From assembly GCF_949628215.1 (NCBI RefSeq), contig NC_134311.1, positions 62,604,205-62,668,204 of the forward strand: a stretch of DNA of 64,000 nucleotides, read 5' to 3'. This DNA comes from Phalacrocorax aristotelis. Taxonomy: Eukaryota; Chordata; Aves; Suliformes; Phalacrocoracidae. The notes under the pieces are model-generated. The model was given only the letters and a program-made list of their open reading frames with translations, made no database searches and had not been told where the DNA came from. This document shows positions 22,470 through 34,400 of this stretch, piece after piece. A program made the position numbers and the translations under genes. Every line of letters begins with the position of its first letter. Position 1 is the first letter of the stretch.

Positions 22470-23230
22470 CAAAGACCGAGCGGCGGCAGGCGGGAACGAC
22501 ACTGAGAACAGCGGCAGCGGCGCCTGCCCGAAACCGGATGAGCTTACAACTCCGGCCGGGGCGGGTATGCTCTGCCAGGGCTGCCGAGCTCAGCGCCGGC
22601 CAGGCAGCACCACGGCGGCACGGCGGGAAACGCCCCGCCTCCCCTTCGCCGGGAGCCGCGCAGGGCTCCCTGGGACGCGTAGTCCCGCCCCGGCAGCGCT
22701 CGGGCCGCTCTCTCGGCTGAGCGGCGCCCGGGTACTACGCGGCGCGGCGCGGCGCGGCGCGGCCCGGCCCGGCCCGCCCCGCCCCGCGCCCGCCCACGGC
22801 TGGGGGCCGCCGATAGCCGCCTGCCGCTGCCCCAGCCCCGGCCCCGGCCCGGGGCGCTTCCCGCTACCGCCGCGGAGCGCGGCGTTCCGGAAGGGAGCAG
22901 GTAGAGGAGTGGCGTCTGTTCGTGCGGCGCCGGCTGGTAGAGCCCTCGGGCCGGCCCGGGCCCGGGCGCGGGGCGGGAAGGGCCAGGCGAGTCGGCGGGG
23001 CCGCGCCGCGCGGCCCCGCGGTCTGGGAGCGTGGAGGCGCCACGGATACCGCCGCCTCACCCGCTCAGCCCGTCGGCGGGCCGGCTTACCGCCCGGGGCG
23101 CTGGGTCTGCGGGGAGCAGGGGCCGGGTAGGGGCGGCTGGGACCGCAGGCACTGACCGGCGGCGCCGTGTCTGCCTCGCGTGTGTCGTCTTAGGTGGGAA
23201 CACGGAGGAAACATCGAGCCTGGTGTGAGG
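22470..23230 (+). promoter_or_regulatory. SLC38A9: CpG island: probable SLC38A9 promoter and non-coding exon 1
   Basis: The most GC-rich block in the window, with dense CpG, a GGCGC repeat at about 22,738-22,760 and several GC boxes. It is the only CpG island upstream of the SLC38A9 start-codon exon, which has its own splice acceptor, so a non-coding first exon must lie upstream. Candidate donors are GAGCAG|gtagag (22,900), GGCCGG|gtaggg (about 23,126) and TGTGAG|gtacga (23,229). The choice needs transcript data. Confidence 0.7.
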
Positions 23231-26200
23231 TACGAAAACGACAGGGAAGCGACTCGGGAGATTCATACCTGAGGGAAAAGCTTACCTCGGTTTTAATGGG
23301 CCTTAAAAAAATTTGCCTTAACCGTAAACTTATTAAAAAGGTATTAAAAATTTGAGTTAATCTGCAAGGTGAAGGTGATAACTTTATGTCCTTGTAAGTA
23401 TTTCTTTACAGTCTCCACGAAAAAAAAAAAACAAAACAAATAGTAGATGCTTTATCTGTTGAAAACAAATTTATGTTCCATTTCTTTTTAGTTTTACTTA
23501 AGATTTATCATCTGGCAGCGACCACATACCCAGTGGTTCAGTCACAGAAGCTCAGCAGTGGATAGGCTTGTGTATTCAAGAGTCTCTTTTTCCCAGAAAG
23601 TTATTAACTTGTGTTGCTTATACGGTTTTAATAATTTTCAACCAATACAGTTGTAGGAGAGTATGGACAAGCTAACTGGTGGCAAGCTGTCCCGGTCTCA
23701 GGGAGCTCTGAAAGTATCCTGCTAGTCTAAGGACCAGTATAACATTCTTCAGTTCCTTCTGATGGAGGACTCACAGCCCCAAAAGAGGAACTGAGGAACT
23801 CTTCTGTCCTCTCTGAAGTCCTCACCTTTCAGTGTAGATCCTGCTTACTTCTTACAATTTATATGCACACAGCCTGCAGTTTACTTGAGATTTATACCTT
23901 GAGCTTTATTCATCCATTCATTTGCTCAGAATTTAAGAGAAGACCAAGTCATACCAACTAGCACTTTTAAAAATCAATTTCCTTATTTGAACTAAATACT
24001 CTCATTAGTGGATTCTTGCATTTAAACCATGAGTATGAGGTGGGCTGGCTTTAAATAAGAAATGAAACAAAATGTGTCCATAGTTTAAATTGTCACGGTT
24101 TTATCTGTGTAATCTAACTGACTGAGAGCTATCCTTTTACAAACCACTAGAAATCTCAGAAAACTGCTCCATATAAGCACAAGGACAGCTTTTGGCAGCA
24201 GAATTCCTAACAAACTCATTTAAGGCTGTAGTTGTAATTCAACAGATTGAAAAGTAACAAGTTATAGGTGACTAACTTCTGTGATCATTTATTTTAAGGT
24301 GCTCGACTTCCATGTTAAGATTTCTGGTTTCATCTGTAATGGTTGGTCCACTGGGTCTCCTTCTACACTGTGAAATAGTTACAGAACCATTGCTAACATC
24401 TGTGCAGCTTTGGTAACGTGGACACATAATAAACAGCTCTCAGAGCTCCAGCTGCTGTTTTTCCAGCACCATATCCAACTGCACTGGTAGCCGTGACAGC
24501 GTGGTAGAGGCTATGGTGGTAGCACCTCTCTATACCTTCCTCCCCCTGCCCTCCGTGGAAGGTTCTGTGATAAATAGCAGTCCTGCAAACCAGCTAAGCA
24601 CAGTTTGTGCTCATGGGTTGACCAGGATGACTTGACTAAATGAACACAGTTTTGTTCCTGCTGTGGGGTAAACCTGTTTGGTAACTCTCTTACATGGCCT
24701 GGGCTGTGACTCTGTATGCTCTCTTAAGATGGGTCTCATCTTAAAGTATTGACACACATACCTGTAACTGAGCTATAAATTACCATTGTTAGATTGACAC
24801 TGCAAGCAAACTGTAGCATGGTTTTGTCTTCCAGTACAAAGACCAGATCGCAGCACAGCCACCAAGGCAGAATGAGGTTTCTAAATCTGCTTGCTGTGTT
24901 CTTCTTTTCTCTCCTTGAAGTCTTTCAGACTTTGTAACCAGGAGAGAGAGAACCTGAAGGCAGGGAAAGGAGAAACTCACGGGGACAAGCCAGTGAGGAC
25001 TAGTGAAGGTCTAGCCCTGTTAAGATTACCATCTGAAAGTCACATGGAGTATGGCCCGGAGTGGGCAGGGAAAAGTATCTTGCGTACCCCTAGGTATTGC
25101 TTCACAGTTTATGACCAGCAGCAGAAAACCTGCGTTATCAAATTCTCATCCACTTGTTCCCATTTACTGCGCTTCTGATGTAGTGCTTCAGATGTTTGTG
25201 GGAGAATTATAAATGGGGCAAGAGGGCATACTAAGACAGCTTCACTACGGGCAACCAGTGAAATTATATCCTGAAAAAAAAAAAAGGGACAACAGGATTC
25301 AAAGTCTATGCAGACTTTTGGTTGTTGAAAGATACCTTGGCATTAATGGCGTTTGAACTTGTGGGTGATTAGATACTAATGACGGTTAGGACTTTGTTGG
25401 CAGCATATGTTTAGAAAAAATAATTGTTGTTTTAAGTCCTTACCCAGAAGAGAATCTCAAATTTACTTTAGCATGCTGTGTGGACAGATTTTTATATCGG
25501 GAAGAGTGTTTTAAATTTTCCTTCTAGGTATAGCTATTCCTTTGTAAGTAGAAGGAGGGCAACTGAGCGGGCTTTAAGGAAGTGTACAACAGTTCTTAAA
25601 AGATTATAGTATCAACATTGGTTCGAATTTGTGGGGGTTTTGGTACTACAGAAGTAACAAGAATGTATTTCCTTTATCATAGATGTTGTGGAAGTTCTAC
25701 CTTTTTATCTTAATAATTGTGCTAAGTACAGCCATGAAAGTTTAAGGAGGTGTTTTCAATAGCACTTAACGCTGCCTTTATGGGGGGTAGCAAAGCCAGA
25801 GTGTTTCCTCCTGAAGTCAAATGCTTGGAGGACTAAGTAGCAGATATCTGTTACATGATAGGTTAGGAGTTTCACAAATGAAAACAAATGCTTTCCTCAT
25901 CAAAGCTGAGTTGGAAAGGAAAAGAAATATGGTTGCAGAGAAAGCATTCATACAGCCTTTTCCTTTCAGCAGCAATGCAGCATGCTGCAGGGGAAACCTA
26001 AAATTTCTTCCTTTGTTCCTGCCTTATCAATAAGATGTTAGTTGTGGGAGAATGGACTCTCTCTGACCTTCATCTTTGCTGTCACTAGTAGAAGTTAAGA
26101 GATGAGACACTTATTTGTGGCAAAGGAGGACAGAAAGCAGGTCCCTGCAGGTGAAAGAAGGGAACTTGCGGACGAGTAGAATGGTGACAAGCAAATGGCA

Positions 26201-29200
26201 GAGGACCTGGAGAGACAAGAAGGAATTTTAGAGAAGAATACAGGGTGCAATATGGTGAGGACAAAATCCCTATTTCTCATTCATCACCAAATATGTTACA
26301 AAGCGAACCTAGTATCTCTGCACAGATAATTAAACACACAAACCATGTTTAAAAGGACAGGTTGCAAAGTTGAAGTGTTCAAACATTGGAGCATTAAACT
26401 TAGGTGAGTTTAATGAAAATTAAAATTTCCTAGGCAATCTTAGTCATCTTTGTACATATGAATTATTATATTGGTTAGAAATAATTAGTTATCAGATCAT
26501 TATTTTTCTCATGCTGGACAATTTTCGGAATAGGGAATGTTTTGTTAGAGCAGCAATGTGATAGTGTTGAGTTCACTTTTGCATGAGTCTTACTTGCTGC
26601 TCAACAAACTGTGACTGTTCCTCTTGGACATTTTTTGCAGTGCTTAGTACAAATCAAAGCTAAGTTTTAAATAAAAGTTAATTCCTTGACACAACGTCTC
26701 TATGAGCTACAGCAAGTATTGGCATTATCCTTATGCTAAGGATCAGGAATAAAGCACAGGAAAAAAAATCCACTAATTATGAATGCTCAGTCTGAGAGTT
26801 ACTTGGTTGCTTTCAAAATACTGAACATCATTCAGTGGTACACAGCAGAAATGCTCTTTTTCTTTTTTTTTTTCCAGCATTACACAAAGTAGCTTCTAAG
26901 CAGAAGGAAAAAATGGGGGACACACTGTCAGAGGCAGGTGGTCCCACAGGCTGTGCTTTAGTTCACTTCCAGCAGTATTGCCTTCTTTCTTCCACAACCG
27001 TATCTGTGTTTCTTCAACTGGACAGTGAAACTGCTGGTTCTGCAGAACTACAACCTAGACAACCCTAAACCAGACCCAGAACAGCTATCTTCCTCTTTAG
27101 ATTTATTTTTTTAGCCATATCTGTTCCCCAGTGCTGTTCATTCCACCAAGACAAGGAAGAAGACAAATAACTGCTGCCACAAACATGGGGAGAAAAGACT
27201 GAGAATGAGCAGCAGGGAAGAGCGATGCCTTTAACTGGTAGCACTGCTGAAGATGAAGCACCATGAATTCATATCACTTACTCCAGGTACACTACAGCTA
27301 GCAGGAACTTCTTTCCCACTTGCAGGAAAATCCAGTTTGACAATGAGTCAGGTATCCTTATAACAGCCTTCTCCATTTCCAAGCAGCCATACATTAATTC
27401 CCAGAGACCCATAATAATTCTCTGAATGGAACAGTGGCCTCATGGAATTGTAACCATGATGTATCATAAAATATACAAAAAGACTGAGATTTGTCAAGCA
27501 AGTTTGATTTTTGACATGAATCCTTTGTGTTTGACATCCCGGTCCTGATTGTAGGCTTTTAAGACTATATAAAGAATACTGCATGTCATATCACAGGTTT
27601 TTAAAAGAAACCTTTGGAGTGAGGTGAACATAGATCAGATACGCAGTATAGAAAAATCTTTAGATAACTAGGACACTAGGAAAGTAAGCAGCTGAGAAGA
27701 GGTTATTGTAATGGAAAGTGTCAGGCAGTAAATTCAGGTAGCATAACTGGCTCCATCCCTTGTATTAAAAACATTTATTGAGAATGCAATCCAGCCAAAA
27801 GGGGTAAAGAGTAGATAAGATGAGGTGCGTCAGATTCATTCTTCATTTTGCTCTTCTGTTTACGGTTTTCTTCTAAGCTGTACTGGCTCCAGCTGCAGCT
27901 GTTACATGATAGCTGTATCTGTAACGTAATCAATTTGCTGGTCATAAGCTTCACCTATCTGTTCTCAGCAATAAGCACTTAAAAAATAAACTGTCTTTGC
28001 CAATCCAGCATTTAGGTATACCCTAAAAAGTCAGGAAGCAACAACTCCATAAGCCCCAAATCATGCTTTCAAGCCAAACTTAGTGTAATCTGTGTTTTGG
28101 AAGCATTATTTTTCTTTATGGAATACTATAAAATGTTGTGCGTTCTTTATTTATAATCAGAGAAAATCAAACTTGTGATCAATGTTGCCTGCATTTGTCA
28201 GACTGAATTTTAAAGCACAAATACATTATTTACAACAGGTTTTAAGGAAAGTTTTAACTCATCCCTATCTTTAATTAGTCTGCTTAATGTCTGCTTAATC
28301 TGTACCATCAACTGAGGCCTGTGGAAGGAAGGGATCTCAGTACTGCAGTCTTCTGGGAAGTTCTGGCTAAAAACACTTCTGAGTACTTGGGGTTTGAATT
28401 TATTTTGAATTTCAGTTCAGCCTTTAGGAATTCAAATTTCCATCTGCATTTTTATCGCTAAATCCAAAGTGTGATTTAAACTCAGAGAGTATTGCAAAAT
28501 GCAGACCAAGTGAGGGATCTGATTTTGAGACCTAGGTGTACCTGTTCAGAAAAAGCATGCAGGTTTTTAAGGTGAAAAGTGAAAAAGAGAAAAGAATGGA
28601 ATAAAGGAAGATAATACCACATTACCAGTCTTCTACTTGGGACCACTGATGAGGTCGTAGAAAGAAAGAACCTGTAGACTCTAGAGGTGACAATTAAAAA
28701 CAAAAAAATAAAAGTCCATGAAGGCTGCTGCCTTCAGGTGTGGTAAGAGGGATGCAAGAAGTGTTTCGTAATGGGAATGACGGAGTAGGTGGGTATCTGT
28801 AGCAGTACATGCAGTCTTTGGGGCCTGTGGTTTTGTGTCAGAAGTATTTAGCTGCTGGAGGAAGCTGATGTGCATTGCAGTGATTTTAACAGTGAGAGGG
28901 TGCAGGGCATAAAAGGAATGGAACGTAGTGTGGAAGCAATGGGGAGGAAGGAGGTGGCTTAGAGCTATAAAAAATAAGAGAAATCAATAGGAAAGAAATG
29001 AACAAGAGGGGAGCTATAAACAGGGTTTGGAAAGGAACAGAGTGCCACGTGAAAGGTAATAAAAAAATTTGCTGTGAACTTTGGAAAGCAATTTTGACAA
29101 TGTGTAGGAGAGACAGAAAATAGAGAGGAAACGAGGAGCAGGAATTGAAAAGCTGAGCATCACCAGAGGAGCTGAGAAGGGAAGGACTTTAGGGTAAAAA

Positions 29201-31262
29201 ATCTGAAGGGCTAGAGTGACAGAAGACGGGAAGCAGTAGGTTAAGGTAGGTAAAAGAAGCCCCATCTTGAGAAGGCTCTAGAAAGAGGATAGCAAAAAAG
29301 CTGTAGAGAGTGTGCCAGCAAAAATGAAGTGCAAGAGATGCTATCAGTGCAAATAAGGCTCTTAAGATTGCCTGTATTAGTATGACTGATGGCTTATTGT
29401 GTCCTCACAAAAAGCTAAAACGAGCAAGAGAAAATCATGCCTTTAAACTTAGTAACTTCATTCAAATCTCGTCATGGATGCTGAAACTAGGAGGAAACCG
29501 GCAGCAGTACCAGATGAAATGGCTTCACCCATGCACTGTCCCCTCCTTTGCATAAGCATCCAAGCATGTGCAGCCAGACAACAAGCCCCAAGCTCAACAC
29601 TGATTTGCATTTAAAGCAAGGGGAAGAATGGTTAATTTTAATCTTGATCAGTCTTCCCAGTCCAGTTTAGTGTGGGATCACACAAATGCCCTTGTGTCAA
29701 GGGCAGGACTAGTGCTTTCAGTAGCATCTCCATGAACTGGAGCCTCCAGTGGTCCCCTCTGCTTAAAAGCAGAGAGCAATTACCTGTGCTCGGCACACTG
29801 GGGGCAGGGAGGGAGAGGGGGAGTGGGTGCCTGTCCTCTAAAATGCACTTCCTCAGCAGGTTGAGCCAATCCTAGTGCTTCTGCACTCCCCCACTATGTC
29901 TCTGGAGTGTTTTCCCACTCTTTTAGCAATTGTTCAAACCCCAGAGAGTTGATGTGGTTGAGAACTGCTAGCTTTCCTTCCTTCTTCATTCTCTCCTCCA
30001 GATTCTTTGGGGTTTTTTTTGCCAGAGGCATTAGCTGGATGAGCTAATGCAGGAGGATTGGTGACATGCAGCTAGGAGGGGATAGAGCCATGTCAGTGCT
30101 TAATTTAGGTTGATGTCACTTCTGGGATTGGGCCTTTACAGTGTATTTCCATGACGATGCAGAAGGATGATACGCACCTTTTTCTTTCTATCTTACCTTC
30201 CTCCATTGCCACCCCAGGTTTCAAACATCTAGTGCCAGCCTTCCTTATCTTGTGTCAGCTCTGGCTCTCATCTGTCTTTCCTGTCTAACATTCTAAAGAT
30301 CAGGAAACAGTCCCCCTGAAAGAGCAGATACTTCTACCATTTCTGTTTGAAGAAGGAATCCCGGATGAGCAATTCCTCAGGAGGTAACAGGGATGGGTGC
30401 TGTTAAAGCCATTACATTTGTTCAGCTGCACAGAAGACCACAGTGAGTTCGTGTGAGGACTGTAATTCAGTCTGGGTAGAATCCATTTGCTTAAAAACCA
30501 ACTGCCCATTGTTTGGCCAGGAGTGCTCTGAATACATATAATACATTATTATTAAAGAAATAATTAAATCTTTCATTGCCTTTAATTCAAAGAGCCTGGA
30601 CACAGTAGACTGCAATAATCTGATCTTTATTCTGGGAAATACACTGGGAAAACTGCACATGTATCTGCTGCAAAGTTTGAAGTAATTTAGTGAAACAATA
30701 GTCTATAATAACTGATAAATTGTTCTCAGCTGCACTGTTAAAAATTTAAAAACAGCTCCTTCAGAAATCACACTGGTGTTACAGTGGAGCAGTTAGAAAA
30801 GGAGGCCTATGCTTAGAACACGGGAAGGTAAGACTTACGTACAAATATATTGAACACTAGTTTGCACACGGTGGACTTGACTCTTAGCTGAGGTAGCTCA
30901 AACGAAAATCAGATTCTGAGCCTCACTTCTTACAAGCCTGTTTCAGTCCCAATATAAGCAACAGCATCCACCGTATTCCTTTAATTTATATTGCCTGTTG
31001 TGGTGCTAAAAGAGACTCAGAGAACAATTGTACATTCACCACTTTACTTAAATGGATAGTGTGTTGTAAAACATACTGTCCCTACTGTACTTGCCCCATG
31101 ATGTTTGCATTATGGAATCAGAATTTTCATGTGGCAAGTTGAAGGGATTTTCCAGTGGTTTTCACCCCAGGAGCTTCTGAAGCTGTGGGATTCCACCAGT
31201 GTTCAGTTTGTAGCAGGGACACAGTTTTACATAACTGCAGTTGTCTCATTTCCTTTTTGTAG
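23231..31262 (+). other. SLC38A9 first intron (about 8 kb)
   Basis: Sequence between the CpG island and the start-codon exon. I find no CR1, LTR or coding exon. A purine-rich stretch spans about 28,880-29,340. A pyrimidine-tract acceptor at about 26,877 could mark an additional 5'UTR exon but has no supporting homology. Confidence 0.5.
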
Positions 31263-31414
31263 GTCAGAGTAACTGACAGAATCTAGAAGGAGGAGGCACA
31301 TTCATCAAATATGGAAGAGGATACCAAACCTCTCTTGGTTCCTGTGGGAGGCGATGAAAGCAGTTATGGAATCATGAACATACAGTTCAATCCAGAAGAT
31401 TTTAAGTGCAAAAG
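31263..31414 (+). CDS. SLC38A9: SLC38A9 start-codon exon (CDS from 31,311), residues 1-34
   Basis: Acceptor TTTTTGTAG, 48 bases of 5'UTR, then ATG and 34 codons plus two bases; donor AAAAG|gtatga. It encodes [20 protein letters not shown] then [14 protein letters not shown]. The MNIQF part aligns with human; the first 21 residues do not and contain an acidic dileucine-type DTKPLL. Confidence 0.92.
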
Positions 31415-34400
31415 GTATGAGGAAGACTGAACCTACAGAATGATTGTATAGCAATGAGTGGTTTAATCTGTGCTTTTAGCAACAGAATCCTAAGAAGACA
31501 GAAGACTAACTTTTGGAAACCAGGTTCTGAGTACAAACAGTTAGTACTTTGTCTCTATATGGTATTATTTCTAAGCACCGGGTGAACAGATGTTCATAGT
31601 GTGTTTTCTTGTAAGGATAAGACTTTTCTATTGACATCACTTCAGAGAGAGTGGTCAATAAGAACTTGGCATGTAGCTTTTACAGTGCTCTTCAAACACT
31701 TAATATCGTGTGTGCATACTGAAGGATGACTGTTTTTATTTAGCACAACAAACTGAAATGTTGAGACTCTGCAAGAAAGCTTGCCAGGTGATGTAGATGG
31801 CTGTTGGTATGTGTAAATGGCTCTGTACACACTCTGCAGGTGATGCTGGAAAAATACATTCTTTGCGAGTACTGAGGGAATTGAGCGACATTTACTGCCT
31901 TGAAGAAAAAAACCTAGTATTTTCTGAGATTGAGCAAATATGAAAAATTCAGCAGCCAAGACTTCTTGCCATGCCTGCAAAAATAATATGTATCTAGCTA
32001 AGTGGTTAATCTGCATGTTTTCTTAAGAGTTTAACAGCTCTGTTCCCCAAAGGAGGTTGGAGTGGGAGACTTCCTCTCCTGCTGCAGTTAAGATTTCTGT
32101 GAGCTGGTCCCAGAACCAAAAGTGAGATCAGAGTGGGAGCTAGTCTTCCTAAGCTAGCTGGAGGCACCAGCTCTGGTTTTTTAGATGGTGTAGCCCTGTG
32201 TGTGGCTCTTTTTTTGCCCTTTGCATCCAGCATCATATTTCTGTAGAGCAGTTTTCCCGAAGGAACTGAAGATGGCACTGTTGTATACAGAATCCTCTTG
32301 CTGGGGACCACTTCAGCAAAAAAAGAGGTTTTGGTTATAGTGTTTTGCTGCTGTCCCAGCCTGTAGCTTTGGAAAGCCATGAGAGCCTGCTTACACATTA
32401 GCTAGAGGCTAAACAATCTCTTTTTTCTCTGCAAGCAGAGGAAGGAGGATAAGGGTCTGAGTGAGTCCAGGGGAACAAATGGAGCATGGGCGTAGGAGCA
32501 TACAGAATTGTATATATAAAGGCTAGGAAACAGTAGAGTACTTTCATGTGGGAACGGAAATGTGCAAAATGAACTCTTGCTTTATCTTCTTTCTGAGAAG
32601 TGTCTGAGGCCCTCCTGGTGTAGGACGGCTGCTTATTTATATGACTTTGGGAGCTCCCTGTGTCGGAGGAATTATGTGTTGTGTTTGAAGAGCAGTGGGT
32701 TTCAGGTGGTGTGGTGCTGCAGGAGCAATGACAGAAGTCTACATCTTTGTGATACATCGAAATACCAAGATCTGCGTTTCAAAACGGAGGCTAGGTGTTG
32801 TTTCCTTATTGTGTGGCTTTTTTCTGTTTTTTTTAAGTTTGGAGACGCAGCTTCATAAAAGGTCATAGCATGTAGCATTTGGTCCCTCCCCAAACGCAGA
32901 GGCGGGTACTTGGATTGTGTTCCCACCTCCACAACATCCCACTTTGCAGATCCATCCATTTTGGCTTTATTGCTCCTCCCTTTAGTTCATTCTCCCATTT
33001 TCTACACCCTAATCTTTTGCCTTCTAAGTACGCAGAGGCATAAAGATGACAGATAGAAGCCCTGGGATATCAGGAAGGGCTGGAAATCCTAGTGGTGCCA
33101 AACAAGCATGAACTCCGTCTCTGCATATTAGAAGAGGTGGTGCAATCATTAGAAGAAGGGATGAGGAAGAACGGGCCATCAGGGTCTGTGTCACAGCAGT
33201 GGGCAGTTTGAAAGGCTTCTTCATTAGAGCTTTAGGGAGTTGCAGCTCCAGGGGGAGAGGGTTATCATGCATAAACGTATGAGACGGTGCAAGTGCAAAG
33301 TACATGATTTGCTCTGTTTAGTTTGCTTCTTTTTTTAACTCGCTATTCAGAAACCTGATCAGGCGTTGGTGGGTGGCCATTTTGCTTTGATTGAGGTAGC
33401 TCTTGAAGTGTTTGGTGTGATTTGCTTACAATCACTGTTTGTCTTTCTTACTGCTGTTCTGTTCTTTTCTATCGGTTGTTTGAGATTTGATGGCATTTAC
33501 ATAGTTATTTGGTTTTCTTAACAGCTTGGAGAATTTGGGATTTTTGAAAAGTAAACACTGAAAAGCATACATAAGAACAATAAGCTAATTGTTTTTTAGA
33601 GTTGTAAATTATTTTGTCTTGTATTCTTTTGCTAATTTGGGGAAAATATAAAGCCACTTTTAATCCTCTTAAAGAGGATGTTACTATTTTTCACAATGAC
33701 CTGAATTACTCACACCTTATTAGGTGTGTTTCGCCCATTTTGTAGGTCCCTTTTCAAAACTAGAATGTCGTTGCTGCAATGCTTATTGATGATTATTGTA
33801 TGCAAGTGAGGGAGTTGCTTTTTTTTCTTCTGACTACTCTTTAGATCTACTTATTGTCAACAGATACTGTAGTTGTCTTCAGCAATACTTGAACCTTCAA
33901 AGAAACAAGTGATGTTTTGTGTTAGTTGTTTTACATGTGAAAAAACTTGACAGTGCCCCCTGCTAAAGGGAGATCAAGCCTTCTTCCTTTTTTCTATTAT
34001 TTTTCAAGTCCCATAGTGTTCTCACTCAATGTAGGAGAGATCAGTAGGTGAAATTAAACAGCTATAAATTAAACAATGAAGATGACAGTCAGTGAAGTCT
34101 TTTTAATCTAAAAGTGGTTGGTTGCCTTTTATTTTCAAAGTTCTTTTAACTTACAAAAACATAGACAATGGTCAGGACTAACCTGTGCAAAACTACCGTT
34201 TTCTGCATTTATTATGCTTTTAACCTTCACACCCATGTGGTCTTTTTACTCCATTGCCTGCTTTTAATTTTCCTGTGTTGCTAACATTTTTACAAATTCA
34301 TAATATTGCTACTTCCCAACCAGGAAGAATTAGAACCTGCTTAATTAAGAACCTTCATATATCTCTGTAAGGGAAGAATAGAATAGCTTTGCCTTTGATG

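Noticed and set aside
22567-23130. Long overlapping ORFs on both strands (187 and 156 codons) in the CpG island
   Set aside because: Arginine/alanine/proline-rich frames on both strands at once are expected where GC content is extreme and stop codons are rare. No recognisable domain; the region is better explained as the SLC38A9 promoter.
26878-26935. Possible extra 5'UTR exon after a long T-rich CAG acceptor
   Set aside because: A pyrimidine tract plus CAG is common by chance in introns; no homology or transcript evidence available.
31642-32959. Cluster of antisense ORFs (85-130 codons) after the SLC38A9 start-codon exon
   Set aside because: Different frames, no recognisable similarity, no CpG island; consistent with chance ORFs in an intron.
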